DNA of 64,000 bases from Verrucomicrobiia bacterium (GCA_030425385.1 JAUIAH010000001.1:434001-498000), one strand, 5' to 3'. Counted from the stretch's first letter, positions 52,629 to 63,525 are shown. The notes: generated by a model from the letters alone, not told the origin. A program made the numbers and translations.

Positions 52629-54065
52629 ATGCATGGGTCTGCTCTTACTCGACGGCGATTCCTCCAAACGAGTCTGGGTACTTCGTGTGGTGTAGGCTTG
52701 TTAGGACAACTTGTTGCCAATACGCCTCCGGACCTGGGCGAACGCCCGCGCCAAGACCTTGGCGTGACGGTGCTCAACCCGTGGGGCGGACGCGTGCCCG
52801 TGTCGTTCATCATTGATGATTCGACCTGCCTCGTGAACATGGCGCACTACGGTCTCCCCCAGTTCATGGAGGCGTGGTCAGGTCACCGGAGACGCTACGC
52901 CAAGGTGGAATGGAAACAGTGGCCTCGAGAAATTCCTGACACTTTCGTCCATCGATTTGGATCCTGGTGTCGGGAACATGGCGTGAAGGGCAAGTACAGC
53001 GTGGTGCCTTATCCTGCTTGCGTCGGATGGATTGATCGCGCCATGCCCGGGTGGAGCCGCGACGAACTCCGCGCGAGTTTGAAGCTTGTGAGGGAGTTCA
53101 TGGTGCCTGACTGGGACATCCATCCAGAGATGATCTCGCACACTCGGGTCATCGACCTCCAGACGGGGCGCCCCATGGCGCAACGGCCCGATGGCAGCTA
53201 TTGGATGGAGAATGGTGGCTGGACGGGCGAGCGCAGTGTGGATGAAATTGCCCACTACATCGCCTACGCCTTGCGACTCTTACAGAATGTCGACCTTCCT
53301 TGTGAGGGCTTTACCACGCCGGGTGGCTTTGGAAATCCGCGCCAAGACCGTCTCGCTCTAGCAGGCATGCAAGCGGTGCAAGATGTGTTTGCTCCCGAAG
53401 TTCCGCACTATTTCAAATACGTCGTGGATCAAGGCACGGAGACGCAGCCGAGAGTGGAGTGCGTGCGTGGTTTGACCACCGATCGCCCGGAATGCATCGT
53501 CAATGTGGTTTCGTGCACGGGCGATTGGTTCGGGGGGTGGACGGGAATCGATCACGGTGAGGAGGCGGCAGGAATGGATCGCCTGATCACGGCTGATGGT
53601 TTGGGTGGGCGTCTGCCAGAAGTGATCCGTGCCGGGGCTCCTGCCGCCATGCTCTGTCACTGGCCGGGCATGTATTGCAATGGAACCGAAGTGGGTTACC
53701 GCATCTTTCAAGGAGCCGTGAAACGCCTCCACGAACACTTTGGCGAACGCGTGATCTGGATGAAAGTGAGTGAAATGGCCCGCTACTGGGCGGCCAGAGA
53801 ACTCACTTCCTGGCGCGTCACGGAAACCGGTAGCATTCATTTGCAGGCACCGTTTGCGGCCCCGGGATTCACCTTGCGACTGCAGCCACCGAGCGAGGAG
53901 TCCACGCCTCGACTCATCGGTGGCCAGGATCGGAAGACCATGACGCTAACAGCATCCACAAATGATGAGATTACTCTTCCAGCAGGAACCTGGCGTCGGA
54001 AGAAGGATGCCATCGAGCTCTGCATCGATCTCCCCAAAGGAATTTCTGAAATCGCTTGGAACTAA
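52629..54065 (+). CDS. Tat-exported polysaccharide-deacetylase-like protein
   Basis: 478 residues from the ATG at 52629. A twin-arginine-type signal (LTRRRFLQTSLGTSCGVGLL) leads to the periplasm. The catalytic-like domain opens with VPVSFIIDDSTCLVNMAHYG, where the DD pair fits the metal site of NodB-fold deacetylases; EMISHTRVIDLQTGRP and GFTTPGGFGNPRQD may be further motifs, and the C-terminal ~90 residues form a beta domain. Substrate unknown; the cluster context suggests a uronate-containing glycan. The last ~30 codons are duplicated at 55081-55170. Confidence 0.7.
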   Translation: MHGSALTRRRFLQTSLGTSCGVGLLGQLVANTPPDLGERPRQDLGVTVLNPWGGRVPVSFIIDDSTCLVNMAHYGLPQFMEAWSGHRRRYAKVEWKQWPREIPDTFVHRFGSWCREHGVKGKYSVVPYPACVGWIDRAMPGWSRDELRASLKLVREFMVPDWDIHPEMISHTRVIDLQTGRPMAQRPDGSYWMENGGWTGERSVDEIAHYIAYALRLLQNVDLPCEGFTTPGGFGNPRQDRLALAGMQAVQDVFAPEVPHYFKYVVDQGTETQPRVECVRGLTTDRPECIVNVVSCTGDWFGGWTGIDHGEEAAGMDRLITADGLGGRLPEVIRAGAPAAMLCHWPGMYCNGTEVGYRIFQGAVKRLHEHFGERVIWMKVSEMARYWAARELTSWRVTETGSIHLQAPFAAPGFTLRLQPPSEESTPRLIGGQDRKTMTLTASTNDEITLPAGTWRRKKDAIELCIDLPKGISEIAWN

Positions 54066-54110
54066 CAGAAAGACATGATCATGAAGCGGAGCTTATTCCT
54101 CGACGCCACC
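53976..54110 (+). repeat. Left copy of ~135-bp direct repeat
   Basis: Spans the last ~30 codons of the deacetylase-like gene, its stop codon, and sequence resembling the first codons of the lyase gene (an ATGATCATGAAGCG start). The matching copy is at 55081-55217. Differences are scattered single bases and one 2-bp indel, so the duplication is old enough to have diverged. The toxin-antitoxin cassette lies between the copies. Confidence 0.8.
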
Positions 54111-54184
54111 GAGCGGAAGGTCACGCGATCATCAGGGATCGAAAGGCCCCTTGGCCCGGTCCTTCCAGATCAGGATCCCTGCTA

Positions 54185-54213
54185 TTGACAGAGATGCTAG
54201 TATGTGTTACAAT
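54185..54213 (+). promoter_or_regulatory. Sigma-70-type promoter of the DUF433/DUF5615 cassette
   Basis: TTGACA (54185-54190), a 17-bp spacer, and TACAAT (54208-54213). The -35 is perfect and the -10 has one mismatch. It is 27 bp upstream of the antitoxin ATG and overlaps a 22-bp palindrome. Confidence 0.75.
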
Positions 54214-54227
54214 GTATACAAAGTAAC
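54206..54227. promoter_or_regulatory. Antitoxin operator overlapping the -10 box
   Basis: GTTAC and GTAAC arms flank a perfect TGTATACA core, giving 18 of 22 symmetric positions centred between 54216 and 54217. It covers the -10 element of the promoter, the expected site for autorepression by the ribbon-helix-helix antitoxin. Confidence 0.65.
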
Positions 54228-54240
54228 TGGAGATTGAATT

Positions 54241-54660
54241 ATGGCTTCCGCAGTCGTCACCGCACGCATTGATCCAGGGGACAAATCTCGCCTGGCACGC
54301 CATGCCCGTCGAGCGGGCCGGAGCGAGAGTGATCTTGTCGCTTCGTTCATCCACGAAGCCCTCGAACAGAAGGAGTTTGCCTTCATCGAGTTTAGGGATT
54401 CCCCGCTTGGCCGTCAGCCTTACCTCAAAGGAAGCCGGCTGGCCGTTTGGCAAGTGATGCATCTGGCCAAAGGCCATGATCACGATCCCGCCAAAGTCGC
54501 TGACTATTTCGAAAAGCCCCTCCCTTTCATTCAAGCCGCCTTCAACTATGCCGAAGCGCATCCCGAGGAGATTGCCCAGGCCATCGCCGATCATGAAGCG
54601 ATTGATTTCGAGCAGCTCAAGCGCACCCTGCCCGGGATTGAAAAGGTCAGCATCAGGTAG
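54241..54660 (+). CDS. DUF433 antitoxin with ribbon-helix-helix domain
   Basis: 139 residues. N-terminal RHH-like segment (SAVVTARIDPGDKSRLARHA, RRAGRSESDLVASFIHEALE) for DNA binding; C-terminal DUF433 (GSRLAVWQVMHLAKGHDHDP, KVADYFEKPLPFIQAAFNYA). DUF433 proteins are antitoxins usually paired with PIN-like DUF5615 toxins, exactly as here (next gene 2 bp downstream). A sigma-70 promoter and palindromic operator precede the gene. Confidence 0.85.
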   Translation: MASAVVTARIDPGDKSRLARHARRAGRSESDLVASFIHEALEQKEFAFIEFRDSPLGRQPYLKGSRLAVWQVMHLAKGHDHDPAKVADYFEKPLPFIQAAFNYAEAHPEEIAQAIADHEAIDFEQLKRTLPGIEKVSIR

Positions 54661-54662
54661 GC

Positions 54663-55043
54663 GTGCTCAAGTTCCTCTTAGACGAGCAGATTTCTCCAAA
54701 GGTAGCCAAGGCCATCGCCAGACTAGCACCCGAAATCACCGTGGAAGCGGTCACTGTCTGGCAAGACGGGATCTACCGTTCTCAACCAGACCCCATTGTT
54801 CTGGCGGCAGCCACCGAAGCCAACCTCACCCTGGTGACCTTCGACGTTTCAACGATCCCGCCGATCCTTCAAGAGTGGGCGGAGTCCGACCGTTCTCACC
54901 ATGGTGTCGTGTTTATCGATGAACGCACCATTGCTTCGAACGACTTTGGGGCGATTGCCCGTTCGCTTGTTAGGCTGCACAAGATGGCTGGCAATGAGGA
55001 GTGGATCGATCGGATTACCTTCATCGACAAGCCATCACTCTAG
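54663..55043 (+). CDS. DUF5615 PIN-like toxin
   Basis: 126 residues, GTG start 2 bp after the antitoxin stop. LKFLLDEQISPKVAKAIARL contains the first acidic residue of the PIN-like core; PDPIVLAAATEANLTLVTFD supplies the last. DUF5615 proteins are predicted RNases of toxin-antitoxin pairs. The whole cassette is flanked by the ~135-bp direct repeats. Confidence 0.85.
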   Translation: MLKFLLDEQISPKVAKAIARLAPEITVEAVTVWQDGIYRSQPDPIVLAAATEANLTLVTFDVSTIPPILQEWAESDRSHHGVVFIDERTIASNDFGAIARSLVRLHKMAGNEEWIDRITFIDKPSL

Positions 55044-55080
55044 CAGTTTGCTGCATGCTTCACGATTCCAAACTCCCAGC

Positions 55081-55217
55081 CTTCCAGCAGGAACCTGGCG
55101 TCGGAAGAAAGATGCCATCGAGCTCTGCATCGATCTCCCCAAAGGAAACTCTGAAATCGCTTGGAACTGACAGAAAGACACCATGATCATGAAACGGACC
55201 CCATTCCTCGCCGCCAT
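55081..55217 (+). repeat. Right copy of ~135-bp direct repeat
   Basis: Contains a detached copy of the deacetylase-like C-terminus (PAGTWRRK, AIELCIDLPKG) followed by the intact start of the lyase gene. It is homologous to 53976-54110 with an offset of 1105 bp. The lyase gene uses this right copy as its true 5' end. Confidence 0.8.
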
Positions 55218-57081
55218 CTATCTCCTCCTCGTTCAGGCATTCGCCGTGGAAACAAGCGTGGACACGCGGCAAGCCCTTACTCAGACCCTCACAAAAGCGC
55301 AGCCAGGTGACACCATCCGCATCGCGCCAGGCACCTACCCTGGTGGTTTGCGTTTCGAATCTCTCCACGGCACCGCGCAGGACCCCATCGTCATCACCGC
55401 CGTGGATCCAGAGAATCCGCCGACCTTCGAGGGTGGCAATTCCGCCTTTCAGTTCTCACAATGCGCGCATCTCGTGCTCCGCCACGTGCGGATTCGCCGC
55501 GCAACCGCCAATGGCCTCAACATCGACGATGGCGGACGCCCTGACACACGCACGCATCACATCACTCTGGAAGACCTCGCCATTCTCGAAACCGGGCCGA
55601 AAGGCAACCGCGATGGCATCAAGCTTTCCGGGCTGGATCATTTCACCGTGCGGCGCTGCACCATCCACGGGTGGGGAGGTTCCGCCATCGACCTCGTCGG
55701 GTGTCACCATGGCGTGATTGAACAATGTACCTTTGAAGGCAAGGAAGGTTTCACCCAATCCAATGCCGTGCAAATGAAAGGGGGCAGCAGTGATCTCCAG
55801 GTCCTGCGCAACACTTTCCGAGACGTCGGTCATCGGAGCATCAATATCGGCGGCCACACGGGACGCCCCTATTTCCGTCCTCAAGTCGACGACTACGAAG
55901 CCACCCGCATCGAGGTGGCAGGCAATACTTTCCATGGCAGCATGAGCCCCATTGTCTGGGCCACGGCCAAAGGCGGCCACGTCCATCACAACACCATTCT
56001 TTATCCCGAGAAGTGGGTGCTACGGATCTTGCAAGAGAACGCCGAGGAAGGCTTTGCCCCCTCACAAGGTGGTCAATTTGAGAACAATGTGATCGTCTGT
56101 GATGCCCGTGTTGTCATCCCCGTCAATATCGGTGGTGGCACGGCCCCTAGCACCTTCACCTTTCAGAATAACTACTGGCGCACGCAACACCGCCGTTTGC
56201 CCGACCTCCCTACCGAAGACCGACGAGGCCAGCACGAACAGGCTGACGGTGACGTCGACCTGGATGCTCTGCTCGCAGCACAACAAGCTCGCGGGCGCGG
56301 GGCTGCTGCCTACACGCTGCCCTCAGCACCGCTCTTCAAGTGCGATTTCGAATCGCCCCAATGGTATCAGGATTGGGATCTCGACGCCCCGCCACGCAAC
56401 ACTGATACCGTGGAGGACGATACCGATCGAGGGTTCACGGCCCGAGATGGCAAGGCCCTCCGCATTCGCGTGCAAGAAGGCGGTCATTATGGGACCAGCT
56501 TGCAATACCGCTTCGCCAAACAGTTAGGCGAGGAACCCGAAGCCATCATGTTCCAATACGACCTCCGTTTCGGGCGCGATTGGAAGCCGGAAAGAGGTGG
56601 CAAACTCCCAGGAATCGCCGGCACTTACGACAAGGCCGGTTGGGGTGGACGCCCCGCCGATGGCACCAATGGCTGGTCTGCGAGAGGCCTCTTTGAAGGC
56701 ATGCAAGACGGGCGAACACCCATCGGCTATTACTGCTACCACGCCGACATGAAGGGCAAATACGGCAGCCACTGGCGTTGGGAAACCGAAGGCGAAGACC
56801 GCGGCCAACTCGCCAACGAACGCTGGTACCGCATCACGCAATACGCTAAGATGAACACGCCAGGAAAGAACGACGGCATTCTGCAAGGCTGGGTCGATGG
56901 ACAACTCGCCTTCGATCGCCAAGACATCCGCATGCGCGACACCGATCAGCTCAAGATCGAAACCATCTGGCTCAACGTCTACTACGGCGGCAGTTGGCAA
57001 GCCGCGAGTGACTATCATTTGTATATCGACAATGTCCTCATCAGTCGTGAACACCCGGAGGCGTCGCCACATTTCCGATAG
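55183..57081 (+). CDS. Secreted beta-helix plus PL14-like polysaccharide lyase fusion
   Basis: 632 residues with a signal peptide (LAAIYLLLVQAFA). Residues ~25-390 form a right-handed parallel beta-helix (GDTIRIAPGTYPGGLRFESL, TLEDLAILETGPKGNRDGIK, GCHHGVIEQCTFEG), as in PL6/chondroitinase-B-like and other glycan-active proteins. Residues ~400-625 match polysaccharide lyase family 14 (alginate/glucuronan lyases): GGKLPGIAGTYDKAGWGG, YYCYHADMKGKYGSHWRWE, NERWYRITQYAKMNTPGKND, GILQGWVDGQL. The linkage with a GH88-like hydrolase supports action on uronic-acid polymers. The start region duplicates at 54075. Confidence 0.82.
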   Translation: MIMKRTPFLAAIYLLLVQAFAVETSVDTRQALTQTLTKAQPGDTIRIAPGTYPGGLRFESLHGTAQDPIVITAVDPENPPTFEGGNSAFQFSQCAHLVLRHVRIRRATANGLNIDDGGRPDTRTHHITLEDLAILETGPKGNRDGIKLSGLDHFTVRRCTIHGWGGSAIDLVGCHHGVIEQCTFEGKEGFTQSNAVQMKGGSSDLQVLRNTFRDVGHRSINIGGHTGRPYFRPQVDDYEATRIEVAGNTFHGSMSPIVWATAKGGHVHHNTILYPEKWVLRILQENAEEGFAPSQGGQFENNVIVCDARVVIPVNIGGGTAPSTFTFQNNYWRTQHRRLPDLPTEDRRGQHEQADGDVDLDALLAAQQARGRGAAAYTLPSAPLFKCDFESPQWYQDWDLDAPPRNTDTVEDDTDRGFTARDGKALRIRVQEGGHYGTSLQYRFAKQLGEEPEAIMFQYDLRFGRDWKPERGGKLPGIAGTYDKAGWGGRPADGTNGWSARGLFEGMQDGRTPIGYYCYHADMKGKYGSHWRWETEGEDRGQLANERWYRITQYAKMNTPGKNDGILQGWVDGQLAFDRQDIRMRDTDQLKIETIWLNVYYGGSWQAASDYHLYIDNVLISREHPEASPHFR

Positions 57082-57082
57082 G

Positions 57083-57367
57083 TTAGGAGAAGAGACATCG
57101 TTCGCCATCCACAAACCGCTGGTAGCGTTGTAGATAAGGCGTGCGGAATTGCATGCAAGTGATCTCCCACCAGGCGAAACGCCAGGTATCATCGTTCCAA
57201 ATCCCTGCGCCGGAAAGGTATCGGCCTTCGAAATGGGAATCGGTGAGGGATTCTACCCTGCCGAGAAAGAGATCCGGCTCCGCGGCCGTTTCGTTCTCGA
57301 TGATCATGAGTTCTCCGGGGTCGAGCCAGTACAGGAGAGCCTTGTACGATTGGCAGGCAGGCTTCAA
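57083..57367 (-). CDS. Conserved hypothetical, N-terminus possibly truncated
   Basis: 94 codons with TTG at 57367, or ~75 from the ATG at 57307. The sequence (MIIENETAAEPDLFLGRVES, GIWNDDTWRFAWWEITCMQF, YLQRYQRF) has the pattern of a small all-beta domain and reads as genuine protein. The similarity seems to continue before the ATG (LLYWLDPGEL), and the upstream side abuts the broken integrase at ~57365, so the original start may be lost. Family not recognised. Converges on the lyase stop, 1 bp away. Confidence 0.45.
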   Translation of the reverse strand: MKPACQSYKALLYWLDPGELMIIENETAAEPDLFLGRVESLTDSHFEGRYLSGAGIWNDDTWRFAWWEITCMQFRTPYLQRYQRFVDGERCLFS

Positions 57368-58310
57368 ATAGTGTATGTGACTCGACCTTCACGGCATACG
57401 TCAATGCCTTCCGTCTGATCGCTTCCAGGATTGCCGGGATCGACCATGAGCCAGGACTGACTGAGAAGTGGCAAGCCAAGGTGGATGCACTCAAGTTGGA
57501 AATCCTCACACCTTCTGCCATCCAGGCTTGGAAGAATGACGCCATCAAGGCGGCTGGCAAGGGTCCAGTGAAACAGCGGAAGGCCAAGAAGACAGTGAAT
57601 TCGACGATCCTCAATGTTCGATCGATCTTCGCCAAGAAGCACCTTCGCTTTGTCAAAGAGCGGCTCACTCTTCCTGATCCTCTACCCTTCGATGAGGTCA
57701 CTTTGGAGAAGCGTCAGTCATCACGGTATCAGTCCAAGATCGATGCGCCCGCGCTGATTGCAGCTACCCAAGAAGAGCTGGCATCTCGCACAGAGGAGCA
57801 GAAGATTCTTTTCCTGGCGCTCACGTGCGGTCTCAGGAAGGCTGAGATTGACGGTCTGGAGTGACGGCGTTCAACTTTGAAGGCGGCACGCTTCGCCTTG
57901 AGAATACGGAGCATCTCCAACTCAAATCTGAAGAGTCTGCGGACGAGATCGATCTTGATCCCGAGCTGATCACTCGCTTCATGGCGTGGAAGGAACTCAG
58001 TCGAAGAACCTTTGTGATCGAGTCCCGAGGCAACCGAACCGCTCGCACCTATCGGGCCGCATCCAAATTGGTCGCCTGACGCGCTGGCTTCGCTCTCACG
58101 GCATCGAAGCTCAGAAGCCGCTCCCCCCCTGCAAAACTCAGGAAAGAATGTGGCGCTCTCGTGAACGCTCGTGCGGGCATCTACGCGGCTTCCAGGTTCC
58201 TTAGGCACCGAGATATCACCGTGACCAGCCAGCACTACCTGGACAAGAAGGAGCGGATCACACCAGGCTTGGGAGGGCTGCTTGACGCTGAGAAGGTCGA
58301 AGCGATCTAA
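57365..58310 (+). pseudogene. Frameshifted tyrosine recombinase (integrase) remnant
   Basis: Recombinase sequence continues through at least three frames. Core-binding part: DSTFTAYVNAFRLIASRIAG and following (57379-57864); catalytic part: FLALTCGLRKAEIDGLE, where an Arg of the catalytic set appears, then a stop. It resumes in another frame (57861-58079: FNFEGGTLRLENTEHLQL, RFMAWKELSRRTFVIES), then WLRSHGIEAQ, then from 58128 LRKECGALVNARAGIYAASR and RHRDITVTSQHYL, the HxxR-like box and active-site Tyr. A run of seven C lies at one break. The N-terminal arm domain is missing. It sits downstream of the 3' end of a tRNA-Leu gene. Confidence 0.75.
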
Positions 58311-58372
58311 TGTCGCAAAGAGTTGCAACTCTGATCGGAGCCTGTCTACTCTCAACGAGCCCAATCATTTGA

Positions 58373-58603
58373 ATGAGTCAGTCCCATCTCAGCTCTCCAT
58401 CGACTTCCGAACCGGTAAGCCAACCGGAATCGTCAGGCGAGCAAGCTCAGCCTCTCAACGAGCAGCTTGCTCTGCCATTAACAGACGAAGAACGCGCGGC
58501 GTCTTGGAAATATCTCAGCACTCTCCACCGGGCGAACAGATTTCGCCTCATGTTTGGTCAGCCGCTTTTGACAGACGAGCCGACGACTGGGACGTCCCGC
58601 TAG
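58373..58603 (+). CDS. Small hypothetical ORF in the mobile-element remnant
   Basis: 76 codons. The C-terminal half (QLALPLTDEERAASWKYLST, LHRANRFRLMFGQPLLTDEP) has amphipathic, protein-like composition; the first 30 residues are Ser/Pro/Gln-rich. It overlaps the upstream extension of the kinase frame. No family recognised; could be a phage or plasmid accessory gene. Confidence 0.35.
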   Translation: MSQSHLSSPSTSEPVSQPESSGEQAQPLNEQLALPLTDEERAASWKYLSTLHRANRFRLMFGQPLLTDEPTTGTSR

Positions 58604-58662
58604 TTCCCCTCTCGCGATTTGGGATACATCACGACTCAGATGGCTTTTTAGAAGCTGACTAC

Positions 58663-59283
58663 ATGTTGCCGATGACGCCAGGTGCCGAGGCTTGTCCGTA
58701 TCTGGATCGTGATCACTTAGTCGTGTACAAATTGTTTGATTTGCGAATCAACGGTTCGCTCGGCAAGAAACTGATCATTGAACATGATACAGACGGTGGC
58801 TTCGAGGTGAAGGACGACTGTCCCGCAACGCTGTTAGATACCATACAGAAACTTGCGTTGCTGAACGATGCGGGAGGCTTACCCACCGAGATTGTAGGCT
58901 TATCAGATGATGGCAACTATTTGATTGCGAAACAGCCGCTTGCACATCCATACGAGGAAGGAACTTTTCGCAAGGCGCGGGAAGAGGCACTAAATGAAAT
59001 GAAATGCGCAATTCCACCAGGTTCAGGGCTTCGGAAGTTGTTAGGCGTTGTGCACTGGGAAGATAGAAGTTGGATCGTCGGAGATTTCCATGAGCGCAAC
59101 ATAATGGTTGATTTCGATCGGACTCCAACAGTGATCGATGCACTCGTTGGATCTATTCCGCCCAGAGCCCAAGAACAAAACTCTTGGCTACAGGCGGCTT
59201 CGGCTGAAGCGGAAGAATGGCAGAAGAGCGGCGAGAAACCGGTGCGGAAAACCTTCGATGATGTGCTTGATAATGAACTCTAA
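58663..59283 (+). CDS. Polyvalent-protein-type kinase domain
   Basis: About 206 residues from the ATG at 58663; the frame is open from 58282, so the protein may be longer or the fragment of a larger polyvalent protein. Kinase-like landmarks: HLVVYKLFDLRINGSLGKKL with the Lys, TIQKLALLNDAGGLPTEIVG, then VGDFHERNIMVDFDRTPTVI (H-x-x-N loop and V-I-D as the DFG equivalent). This resembles Kinase-PolyVal domains of phages and integrative elements. The catalytic set looks incomplete, and activity is uncertain. Confidence 0.6.
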   Translation: MLPMTPGAEACPYLDRDHLVVYKLFDLRINGSLGKKLIIEHDTDGGFEVKDDCPATLLDTIQKLALLNDAGGLPTEIVGLSDDGNYLIAKQPLAHPYEEGTFRKAREEALNEMKCAIPPGSGLRKLLGVVHWEDRSWIVGDFHERNIMVDFDRTPTVIDALVGSIPPRAQEQNSWLQAASAEAEEWQKSGEKPVRKTFDDVLDNEL

Positions 59284-59532
59284 CAGGAAATAGCCAGCCC
59301 TATCAGGCAAGATGGGCAGGTGAGCACTATTACTTTCGTTGTGGAGACTCTTTCCGGCGTGCTGTTCGGGCAATGTTAAGAGAACTGTTCTATCCAGTTT
59401 CCGGGTCTCGGCTAGTTCCCAGCTTCAGTTTTGAGCAGAGAAACTGGGAGATGAGAAAGGGAGTTTCCGCTCGCCCATCAACTCGCAACCGACCGACCTA
59501 TAAAGTAGGTAGTAAGATACGGAGGTTTTGAA

Positions 59533-59649
59533 GTGTCATTTCGGATGAAGCACTTTGATGATGGCGACTTCGAGAGGGCCGCCTATCATCTTCTAAATGT
59601 TGGAAGCGATCTCCAGCTTTTTCGGGAAGGAAAGCAACCAACAGGCTAA
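59533..59649 (+). CDS. 39-codon ORF with strong ribosome binding site
   Basis: GTG at 59533 preceded by TACGGAGG (59517-59524) at good spacing. The translation SFRMKHFDDGDFERAAYHLL, NVGSDLQLFREGKQPTG is charged and plausible as a small cytosolic protein. It stops 4 bp before the next small ORF, so the two may be a bicistron. Too short for confident homology by eye. The upstream stretch 59284-59516 holds no supported gene. Confidence 0.4.
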   Translation: MSFRMKHFDDGDFERAAYHLLNVGSDLQLFREGKQPTG

Positions 59650-59653
59650 CGCC

Positions 59654-59833
59654 ATGGCACTCAAGGCTGAAACCGTCTGTCTTCTCGATGCCGCGCTGCG
59701 TTATCAGGATGAGACGGGCACGAAGCCAGAGACCCTAGCGCTGAGATTATGCTTTGGGGGAAAGGCGGTGAAGACGAGTTGGATCGATGGTGTCAGAAGT
59801 AACTGGGTTGGGGCAATGATGGGCAATCCCTGA
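59654..59833 (+). CDS. Small hypothetical ORF
   Basis: 59 codons from the ATG at 59654. The opening MALKAETVCLLDAALRYQDE followed by TGTKPETLALRL is alpha-helical and protein-like, while the end (SWIDGVRSNWVGAMM) is less convincing. It lies 4 bp after the previous small ORF. Probably a remnant gene of the integrated element. Confidence 0.35.
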   Translation: MALKAETVCLLDAALRYQDETGTKPETLALRLCFGGKAVKTSWIDGVRSNWVGAMMGNP

Positions 59834-60185
59834 CCTATCCTATCCTAGCCCGCCAATTCACCCCGAGCATGATCCTGAAGCACTCAGAACGAAGACACTC
59901 CATGCCGTGGGCTTCACCTGCGAAAGTGATAGGGCCGATATGGCGTTGTTGTTCGGGCATCGAAACAATGTCAGTACAGCTTCTTGCCGTCTATAATTCC
60001 TTTGCCGTCGGAATTGGTTTTCAGGCCTTGGTCTCGTTATCGACTGCTAGAAACTACCAGGCAACCCAGGCGTTGAATTGCCTCTCGGAATCTGAAATGT
60101 GGGAACGGGATGGGAACGAACGTCAATCGAATCGGTAATTGTGTCAGAATTCGAATCTGCGTAACCAATTGATTGCAAACGACGT
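59834..60185. other. Intergenic stretch between remnant and tRNA
   Basis: No supported gene. One frame near 59910-59970 reads ADMALLFGHRNNVS, which loosely resembles the end of a recombinase or phage protein but has no start and ends quickly. The last bases flank the tRNA-Leu 3' end and may have held an attachment site. Confidence 0.4.
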
Positions 60186-60268
60186 GCTCACGAGAGGAGT
60201 CGAACCTCCACGTCCTTGCGGACACTAGAACCTGAATCTAGCGCGTCTACCAATTCCGCCACGTGAGC
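60186..60268 (-). tRNA. tRNA-Leu (anticodon CAG)
   Basis: 83 nt on the minus strand. Acceptor stem GCTCACG pairs with CGTGAGC; the D arm has TGGCGGAATTGGTAGACGC; the anticodon stem CTAGA/TCTAG holds the loop TTCAGGT, giving CAG; a variable arm (GTCCGCAAGGAC) and T arm GGAGGTTCGACTCC complete a class II Leu tRNA. CCA is not encoded. The 3' end faces the integrase remnant. Confidence 0.95.
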
Positions 60269-60389
60269 TTACGCGTTGGTGTGGGGTAATTCCCATGGAA
60301 TGGGGCAGGGCTCAACTCAAATCTTTCTCTCTGGAAGGGATGCCGCTGGTTTCTTTGAACCTCTTTCTCTTGTGGTGGTCCGAGAAGGC

Positions 60390-60824
60390 ATGGTTGAGGA
60401 TGTTTCTTACTCTGATGGGGATCGCTTGCCGATGGCGTTGAAGGCGGTGATCGCTCTGTTCTTGCTGCATGGGACGCTTGCGCTGATGGCGGTTCTGATG
60501 GCTTACGCCAGGGAGATGCCGACGTGGCATTGGGGCGTGGGTAGTTTAGCCATCGGTGTTGGGTTGTGGCTGCGTGTCTCCTGGGCGCGGATGGTGGCGA
60601 TTGTTCTGACGATTGCCTTGGCGGTGGTGTGTCTGGTCTTTGCGGCGATGGTGGTGAACGGGGTGCCTGCGTCGATCACGTGGTTTGGATTTGCGGCTGC
60701 TGAGGTTTCCCGTGTGCAGTCATTGTTGGGCCTGGCTGTGGTGATTGTGGTGATGGCTTGGCAGTTGGAAGTCCTGACGCGTCCGGCGGTGGCACATTGG
60801 TTTGCGCCGCGGGTGAGGGCTTAG
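60390..60824 (+). CDS. Hypothetical four-helix membrane protein
   Basis: About 144 residues from the ATG at 60390; the frame is open from 60276, and an ATG at 60432 is another possible start. Four hydrophobic segments: ALKAVIALFLLHGTLALMAV, HWGVGSLAIGVGLWLRV, ARMVAIVLTIALAVVCLVFA, and LLGLAVVIVVMAWQLEVL. No motif is recognised. It lies between the tRNA and the PSD1 gene. Confidence 0.55.
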   Translation: MVEDVSYSDGDRLPMALKAVIALFLLHGTLALMAVLMAYAREMPTWHWGVGSLAIGVGLWLRVSWARMVAIVLTIALAVVCLVFAAMVVNGVPASITWFGFAAAEVSRVQSLLGLAVVIVVMAWQLEVLTRPAVAHWFAPRVRA

Positions 60825-60896
60825 CCTTGCCGCCCTGTTGGCGCGCGACTCTTTGGTCAGCAGGCGGTTTCTGACTTGTCCGGGTCACTTCTCGTT

Positions 60897-63500
<2,604 letters not shown>

Positions 63501-63525
63501 GTGTGAAACGGATTTGCCTTCTAAC

